DNA of 64,000 bases from Microglena sp. YARC (taxonomy: Eukaryota > Chlorophyta > Chlorophyceae > Chlamydomonadales > Chlamydomonadaceae): positions 99,470,579 through 99,534,578 of the forward strand of contig CM039462.1 of NCBI GenBank assembly GCA_022414725.1, in the 5' to 3' direction. How positions within the stretch are numbered: position 1 is the stretch's first letter; each line of letters begins with the position of its first letter. This document shows, piece by piece, positions 58,321 through 64,000 of the stretch. The notes beneath the pieces were generated by a model. It did no database searches. It saw only the letters and a program-made list of their open reading frames with translations, and was not told where the DNA came from. Position numbers and translations under genes: made by a program.

Positions 58321-61300
58321 CTAATAGCGCTTGATGTCCTTGGGCGGCCTGAATAGCATGCCTGGAGAGTTCTCGGGAGTCGCTCGGTCGTCTTCCTTCC
58401 ACATCTTGATCGTCTTATCAGCCTGCGTCAATCATTAGGTGACAGCAACTAATATAAGTGTTTGTAAAACTAATATGAAATAATATTATTATCAGCCTGC
58501 ATCAATTATTAGGTGACAGCAACTAATATAAGTGTTTGTAAAACTAATATAAGAGTTTAAAAACTAATGAAGTGTTTGAAAACTAATATGAAATAATATT
58601 ATTATCAGCCTGCATCAATTATTAGGTAAGGGCAACTACTGCAAGTGTTTGAACAAGTAATATTAACTAATATTATTACCAGCCTGCATCATTAGGGAAG
58701 GGCAACTAATATAAGCGTTTGAACAAGTAATAGTAACTCATATTATGATCAGCCTGCATCATAAGGAAACGGCAACTTATAATAGTGTTTGAAAAACTAA
58801 TATTATAATAGTGTCAGAATAAGATTAGTTTTTCGAATACATTCAAAATTCTGCGTGAATCATGGTGTTATGAAGTCAGATAGATAGATAGTTGTTGTAG
58901 TCCAGGGGTAGACCAAATAGGCTTCAGGGACTTGCCCAACCATGGCATGAGGGGCTATAACGAAAAAGCACTGATGAACTGACCCCAAACAATCGTTTTA
59001 CCGACGGGGGCCCTGAGTTCGTGCTACAGTGATGATTCAATTCAACGATTTATCCAAATGTGTGTGAATTCAGATACAGGCCCCTTTATCAGGTTTGTCT
59101 ACCCCTGGATCCAAATGTGTGTGAATTCATATACAGGCCCCTTTATCAGGTTTGTCTACCCCTGGATCCAAATGTGTGTGAATTCATATACATGCCCCTT
59201 TATCAGGTTTGTCTACCCCTGTCAGTATTTAATGAGTCAACTATAATCACACAAATAAATTATCACTGTACCACAAACCCAGGGACCCTGTCGGTAAAAC
59301 AATTATTTGGGGTTCAGTACGGGTTCAGTATACCAGATATAGCCCTTCCTGATATCATGGTTGGGCAAGTCCCTGAAGCCTGTTCAGCTACCCTGGCTAA
59401 AAGAAAATACACACGTTGGCTACCCTTGAACTGGCCCAAGCCGTGGCACAACCGTTGGACTACCGTGAGTTACACCTGGACGACGCCGCATTTGGGTAAC
59501 ATTTGCGCCCCCAGCCGTGGCACAACCGTTGGACTACCGTGAGACTACCGTGAGTCTACCGTGAGTTACACCTGGACGACGCCGCATTTTAGTTACATTT
59601 CAGGTACTAGGGAGATAGACAGAGCAATCATTATTCATTGCTAAGGAACGGAAATATGATAACATGATATCATGTCATCAGCAGGGTACTACTTCTTGCC
59701 AAATTGGTCAGCGCTTAAAGCGCACAAACGTCAAATTTGTCAGCGCTTTTTAGTGCAAAATGCACAAAAACTGCGCGCTGCGCCCACAGGGGGTTGAAAA
59801 AACTGAGAGAAACGCGCAGAGGGGCTCAAAAAGGCAGCGCGGTAGTAGTACCCTGGTCATCACATGATATCATATTTCGCCGGCAGTCTGATGAGGTAAA
59901 AGTTACCATTTATGAACAGTATCATATGATGCAATTTGTATGATATCATATAATTTCATACTCGCCTTTGGTCAACATCATATCATATGCCGGTCCCTAC
60001 TCATGAAGGAGTATGCGACCCCGCCTTTTTGATGGTTCGGATTGATATGCTTCTCTTTGCATTTTCCAGAAAGAGCAACACCTGCTTTACTTCAATCACA
60101 CTAGCTTTTTGAAGTGTTTTCCAAAATTGTGCATGTGCCTTCTTCCATCTTAAATATGGATGCCCGGAGGAGATTAACACCGTACTATTTTTCTATGTGC
60201 GACACGTCGCCATTCTGTCGCTACATGGGTCCAGCTGAACTAGTCAGAAATGCCCCCCCCCCCCCCACCCCCCCCGGGCTCTGCGCTTCGCGCTCTGCAG
60301 GGTTCAGGGGGCAGTGCGTCACACTGGGGTCGCACAAAGTCGCTCAATTTGCGACGCGTCGCACGGAAAAGAAAAAAAGTTCGACACCACCCACCTCAGC
60401 AGTGATGAGACGTGAGCCACTCATGTCAAACTGCGCTGCATAGATACCGCTCTCTGCCTCCAAACTGCCTGGTTGTGCTATTGTCTCGTTCTGTTGATAG
60501 CAGTGGCCACTGGTCCAGTCCCAGAACCACAGGGAGCCGTTGTCTCCACCTAGAACAAACATGTGGGAAGGGGGTGGTTGAGTGGGGTGCATGTTCTGTT
60601 CAGTTCTGTTGGAAGCAGTGACCACTGGCCCAGTACCAGAACCGCAGGGAGCCTTTGTCTTTGCCCAAACACACATGTGGGAAGGGGGTGGAAGAGTGGG
60701 GTGTGCATGTTCTGTTCTACTCCCATACCTTGTCTTGTTCCCAAGAGTTGCGATCTTCTGCTTTTTCTGTTGTTTACCTGCTTGCTTTTTCTCTCAAGTC
60801 CTTCCTAACGGTTGGGCAAGTCCTTTAAGTTGTTTTGCCTACCCCATGCATTATTGACACTTTTGTTTTGCATGTTCAACTTGCCACCCGCCATCCCCGC
60901 CATGACACCAGGGTACAGTCATTGACAAAATTGGCCAGCGCTTTAGCGCACAGGAAAAAAACTGCGCTTTGTAGTGCAAAAAGCACAAAAAATGCCTGCT
61001 GCGCCCACAGGGGGTTGCAAAAAACTGCGCGAAACGCGCAGAGGGGCTCAAACAGGCAGCGCGCCAGCGCGTGCTTGGAAGTACCCTGCATGACGTTGAT
61101 AGCCATGGTGTTGACGATCGCCCTCTGTTGCAACAAGGTGTTGTGCATCATCACATCCCCAACCTGCCTCCCTCCCCCCCATCCTCATCATACCACTACC
61201 AACTCCAGTATACCACCCACCTGTAACCATCACATTAACGTCAGCCCACCACCATCCTCAACATGCCACCCACCTGTCACCATCACATTCTCATTGTTGA

Positions 61301-62062
61301 TAGCCATGGTGTTGACGATTGCCTTTTTGTTGCTGCAAAATGTTGTGCATCATCACATTCCCAACCTGCCCCCCCCACCATCCCCATCATGCCACCCACC
61401 AGTAACCATCACATTCTCATCATTGATAGCCATGGTGTTGACGATCGCCCTTTTGTTGCTGCAAGGTGTTGTGCATCATCACATTCCCAACCTGCCTCCC
61501 CCACCATCCCCAGTATACCACCCATCTGTCACCATCACATTCACAACCTGCCCCCCACCATACAAGCCATGCCACCCACCTGTCACCATCACATTCTCAT
61601 CGTAGATAGCCATGGTGTTGACGATCGCCCTCTGTTGCTGCAAGGTGTTGTGCATCATCACATCCACAACCTGCCCCCCCCCCCCCCCCCACACACACAC
61701 ACCTACACACCATCCCCAGTATACCACCCACCTGTAACCATCACATTCTCATCGTTGATAGCCATGGTGTTGACGATCGCTCTCTGCTGCTGCAAGGTGT
61801 TGTGCAGGAAAGTGCCCTCTGGTAGAGCAAACTTCTTTATGTTATCTGCTGATGCCGATGCAAACGCGTGCTCATGCGGGTGCGCTGCCATAGCCCTTAC
61901 ACTCTTCTTGTGGAAGGTGAGGGTGTTCATGGTACGAGCCTTTCGCAGATCCCAAAGCTTGATGGTGCTATCGTGAGAGCCAGTGATGACTTGGGGGTCA
62001 GTGGGTTGAGCCAGGATGGAGCAGACGGTCTGTTCGTGTCCGCCTAAGCAATGTACTTGCAC
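58321..62062 (-). CDS. PLRG1: Pleiotropic regulator 1 / PRL1 (Prp46), WD40 protein, 3' part
   Basis: Three minus-strand exons: 61732-62062, 60395-60549 and 58321-58422, phases 0/1/0, 195 residues to the stop. Exon A has VQVHCLGGHEQTVCSILAQP, VITGSHDSTIKLWDLRKAR, FHKKSVRAMAAHPHEHAFAS, ADNIKKFALPEGTF and INDENVMVTG. Exon B has GDNGSLWFWDWTSGHCYQQN, AQPGSLEAESGIYAAQFDMS and GSRLITAE. Exon C has ADKTIKMWKEDDRATPENS and ends FRPPKDIKRY. These are the last WD repeats and C-terminus of PLRG1/PRL1, a core subunit of the nuclear Prp19/NineTeen complex needed for spliceosome activation. The N-terminal half lies beyond position 64000; the upstream exon probably ends WDMRTK, judged from donor copies at 63.4-64 kb. 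Introns hold splice-junction arrays and nested MITEs. Confidence 0.92.
58423..58770 (-). repeat. PLRG1: Acceptor-spanning repeats before PLRG1 exon C
   Basis: The junction (minus) GATTGACGCAG|GCTGATAA recurs as TGATGCAG|GCTGATAAT or close variants at about 58489, 58604, 58677 and 58749 (plus-strand ATCAGCCTGCATCA). Filler is AACTAATATAAGTGTTTG-like. Confidence 0.85.
58898..59045 (+). mobile_element. R1 element
   Basis: TTGTAGTCCAGGGGTAGACC, GGGACTTGCCCAACCATGGC, CACTGATGAACTGACCCCAA to GCTACAGTGATGATTCAATT. In PLRG1 intron B-C. Confidence 0.75.
59046..59225. repeat. Three 60-bp tandem units
   Basis: ATCCAAATGTGTGTGAATTC, ATATACAGGCCCCTTTATCA, GGTTTGTCTACCCCTGG, three times. Confidence 0.9.
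59255..59395 (-). mobile_element. R1 element
   Basis: TTATCACTGTACCACAAACC, GTCGGTAAAACAATTATTTG, ATATCATGGTTGGGCAAGTC, TTCAGCTACCCTGG. Followed by a duplicated block with CAACCGTTGGACTACCGTGA at 59450-59590. Confidence 0.7.
59640..59999. mobile_element. R4 MITE carrying a nested R5 insertion
   Basis: Outer ends CTAAGGAACGGAAATATGAT and CATATCATATGCCGGTCCCTA are R4 termini. The R5 element occupies 59682-59855. Confidence 0.8.
59682..59855. mobile_element. R5 hAT-like MITE nested in R4
   Basis: CAGGGTACTAC at the left, GTAGTAGTACCCTG at the right. Flanking octamers GTCATCAG (59674-59681) and GTCATCAC (59856-59863) derive from R4 sequence, so R5 inserted after R4. Interior CAGCGCTTAAAGCGCAC and GCGCAGAGGGGCTCAAAAAG as in the other R5 copies. 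Confidence 0.88.
60150..60385 (-). mobile_element. R8-related MITE fragment
   Basis: GTGCGACACGTCGCCATTCT then CGGGCTCTGCGCTTCGCGCT and CAGGGTTCAGGGGGCAGTGCG match the internal blocks of the R8 copy at 17959-18169. Ends not resolved. It sits 10 bases from the PLRG1 exon B donor. Confidence 0.5.
60580..60700 (-). repeat. PLRG1: Acceptor-side copy of PLRG1 exon B start
   Basis: The segment running from the exon B start into its upstream intron (plus strand 60484-60565) is repeated at about 60598-60680 with GACCACTGGCCCAGTACCAG and GGGAGCCTTTGTC. The acceptor TTCTAG|GTGGAGAC is replaced by TTTGGGCAAAGAC in the copy. Confidence 0.8.
60909..61088. mobile_element. R5 hAT-like MITE
   Basis: CAGGGTAC at the left and GAAGTACCCTG at the right. 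Flanking octamers CATGACAC (60901-60908) and CATGACGT (61089-61096) share 6 of 8. The interior matches the other two R5 copies. Confidence 0.85.
61089..61731 (-). repeat. PLRG1: Donor-spanning repeats after PLRG1 exon A
   Basis: The exon A end (minus strand; encodes LQQQRAIVNTMAINDENVMV) with donor GTTACAG|GTGGGTGG recurs at about 61095-61150 (cut by the R5 insertion), 61265-61350, 61390-61480 and 61568-61660. Donor-only fragments lie at about 61207 and 61507. The copies at 61265, 61390 and 61568 keep (G/A)CAG|GTGGGTGG or a variant. Confidence 0.9.
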
Positions 62063-62640
62063 CTGGGTTGGGTTGGGTTGAGGAGGAGAAGGAGGGTTGG
62101 GTTGGGATGGGTCGAGGAGAAGGAGGAGGGTTGGGTTGCCTTGCGTTGAGCCAGGATGGAGCAGACGGTTTGTTCGTGTCCGCCTAAGCAATGTACTTGC
62201 ACCTGGGTTGGGTTGGGTTGGGTTGAGGAGGAGGATTGGGTTGCGTTGGATTGCTTTGGGTTGCGTTGGGTTGCGTCGAGCCAGGATAAAGCAGACTGTC
62301 TGTTCGTGTCCGCCTATGCAGTGTACTTGCACCTGTGTTGGGTTGGGTTGAGGAGGAGGATTGGGTTGCGTTGGGTTGTGTTGGGTTGTGTTGGGTTGCG
62401 TTGGGTTGCATCGAGCCAGGATGGAGCAGACGGTCTGTTTGTGTCCGCCTATGCAGTGTACTTGCACCTGGATTGGGTCTGGTCAAGGAGGAGGGCGAGG
62501 GATGGGTTGGGATGGGTTGGGTTGGGATGGGTCGAGGAGAAGGAGGAGGGTTGGGTTGCGTTGCGTTGAGCCAGGATGGAGCAGACGGTTTGTTCGTGTC
62601 CACCTGAGCAGTGTACTTGCACCTAGGTTGTGTTGGGATG
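62063..62640 (-). repeat. PLRG1: Acceptor-spanning repeats before PLRG1 exon A
   Basis: The junction (minus) CCCAG|GTGCAAGTACATTGC with about 55 exon bases (to ATCCTGGCTC) recurs at about 62148-62203, 62277-62333, 62411-62470 and 62569-62625, and once more at 63340-63391. (CCCAACC)n pyrimidine filler precedes each copy. Copies retain the CAG|GTGCAAGTACA core with few changes. Confidence 0.92.
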
Positions 62641-63340
62641 TGTTGTGTTGGGATGTGTTGTGCTGGGATGTGTTGGGATGTGTTGGGATGTGTTGGGATG
62701 TGTTGGGATGTGTTTTGTTAGGATTTGTTGGGATGTGTTGGGATGTGTTGGGATGTGTGGTGTTGGGATGTGTTGGGATGTGTTGTGCTGGGATGTGTTG
62801 GGATGTGTTGGGATGTGTTGGGACGTGTTTTGTTGGGATTTGTTTGTTGGGATGTGTTGGGATGTGTCGTGTTGGGATATGTTGGGATGTGTTGGGATGT
62901 GTTGTGTTGGTATGTGTTGGGATGTGTTGTGTTGGTATGTGTTGGGATGTGTTGTGTTGGGATGGGCTGGGATGTGTTGTGTTGGGATATGTTTTCTTGG
63001 GATGTATTGTGTTGGTATGGTTTGGTTTAGTTTGGGATTTGTTGGATTTGTTTGGGATGTGTTGGGATGTTTCAGGATATGTTGTGTTGGTATGTGTTGG
63101 TATGGTTTGGGATGTGTTGGGATGTTTCAGGATGTGTTGTGTTGGTATGTGTTGGTATGGTTTGGGATGTGTTGGGATGTGTGGTGTTGGTATGGTTTGG
63201 GATGTGTTGGTATGTGTGGTGTTGGTATGGTTTGGGATGTGTTGGCTTGGTTTGGTTTGGGATGTGTTGGGATTTGTTGGGTTGGTTTGTGATGGTTTGT
63301 GATGGTTTGTGATGGTTTAGGATGGATTGGGTTCGGTTGG
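62625..63340. repeat. TGTTGGGATG microsatellite/minisatellite
   Basis: About 700 bases of TGTTGGGATGTG units, drifting to TTTGGGATGTGTTGG. The Cys/Trp/Val ORFs are artefacts. Confidence 0.95.
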
Positions 63341-63429
63341 GATGGAGCAGATGGTCTGCTTGTGTCCACCCAAGAAGTGTAGTTGCACCTGGGGAGGGAA
63401 AGAGGATGAAACAGGTGACACCAACCTAA

Positions 63430-64000
63430 ACACTATCAACAACCCATCTTGGTCTGCATGTCCCAGTCACCAACCACTATTACAACCCACCTTGGTCCGC
63501 ATGTATCAACCACCAACCACCAACTTACCACCAACCACTATCACAACCCACCTTGGTCCGCATGTATCAACCACCAACCACCAACTTACCACCAACCACT
63601 ATCACAACCCACCTTGGTCCGCATGTCCCAGTCACCAACCACTATTACAACCCACCTTGGTCCGCATGTATCAACCACCAACCACCAACTTACCACCAAC
63701 CACTATCACAACCCACCTTGATCCGCATGTATCAACCACCAACCACCAACTTACCACCAACCACTATCACAACCCACCTTGGTCCGCATGTATCAACCAC
63801 CAACCACCAACTTACCACCAACCACTATCACAACCCACCTTGGTCCGCATGTATCAACCACCAACCACCAACTTACCACCAACCACTATCACAACCCACC
63901 TTGGTCCGCATGTATCAACCACCAACCACCAACTTACCACCAACCACTATCACAACCCACCTTGGTCCGCATGTATCAACCACCAACCACCAACTTACCA
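63430..64000 (-). repeat. PLRG1: 61-bp array, probably donor-spanning for the next PLRG1 exon
   Basis: The minus strand repeats ACATGCGGACCAAG|GTGGGTTGTGATAG about ten times, mostly at 61-bp spacing, in (TTGGTGGT)n filler. Two or three units extend to GACTGGGACATGCGGACCAAG, which reads WDMRTK before the donor. That is what should precede VQVHCLGG of exon A, so the parent exon likely lies just beyond 64000. The array runs off the window edge. Confidence 0.8.

Noticed and set aside
62361..63302. 313-codon Cys/Trp/Val ORF
   Set aside because: TGTTGGGATG microsatellite; repeated frames without any non-repetitive segment.
63430..64000. Possible CRISPR-like array (direct repeats with short spacers)
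   Set aside because: Units are contiguous 61-bp tandem repeats with no unique spacers, in a eukaryotic intron.

Overview
This is a nuclear genome window from a photosynthetic eukaryote. The genes have many introns (GT-AG, one GC-AG), plant-type housekeeping proteins are present (chloroplast chaperonin CPN60A with a transit-like N-terminus, Mediator subunit MED8, spliceosomal WD-repeat protein PLRG1/PRL1), and the intergenic and intronic DNA is very repeat-rich. I suspect a green alga of prasinophyte type (Cymbomonas-like), but the sequence alone does not prove this. Most long ORFs here are artefacts of minisatellites; real exons are short and were found by protein similarity, splice sites and codon-phase continuity.

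Layout. 0-3.3 kb: C-rich low-complexity DNA and one minus-strand exon resembling the RAB3GAP1 catalytic subunit. 4.7-11.5 kb: minus-strand uncharacterised gene with four phase-compatible exons. 13.3-21.3 kb: plus-strand MED8, five exons, apparently complete, divergent from the preceding gene. 23.8-35.0 kb: plus-strand CPN60A, ten exons. 35-46 kb: no confident gene; terminal-exon debris, MITEs, minisatellites and weak ORFs. 46.7-50.5 kb: minus-strand nine-exon gene with a Cys cluster, possibly transposase-derived. 51.7-53.9 kb: plus-strand two-exon gene with an 18-residue coding repeat. 54-58 kb: no gene seen. 58.3-62.1 kb and off the right edge: minus-strand PLRG1, last three exons.

The outstanding feature is a recurring architecture of the large introns. 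Immediately inside the intron, the end of the upstream exon plus its 5' splice site is repeated in tandem; at the other side the 3' splice site plus the start of the downstream exon is repeated. One intron (10122-11398) consists almost wholly of about 16 donor-spanning units of 51 bp followed by three acceptor-spanning units. The pattern recurs in MED8, CPN60A, PLRG1, the uncharacterised gene and the RAB3GAP1-like exon. In two genes the terminal exon end with its stop codon is also copied into the 3' flank. The repeats therefore carry dozens of decoy splice sites.

Several interspersed families recur, named here R1 (about 140 bp), R3 (SINE-like with a TTTA tail), R4 (palindromic MITE), R5, R8 and R9 (hAT-like MITEs, most copies with 8-bp target duplications), and R6. 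One R5 copy is nested in an R4 copy. Three genes carry apparent single-base frameshifts, mostly at homopolymers, which look like assembly errors or recent lesions.
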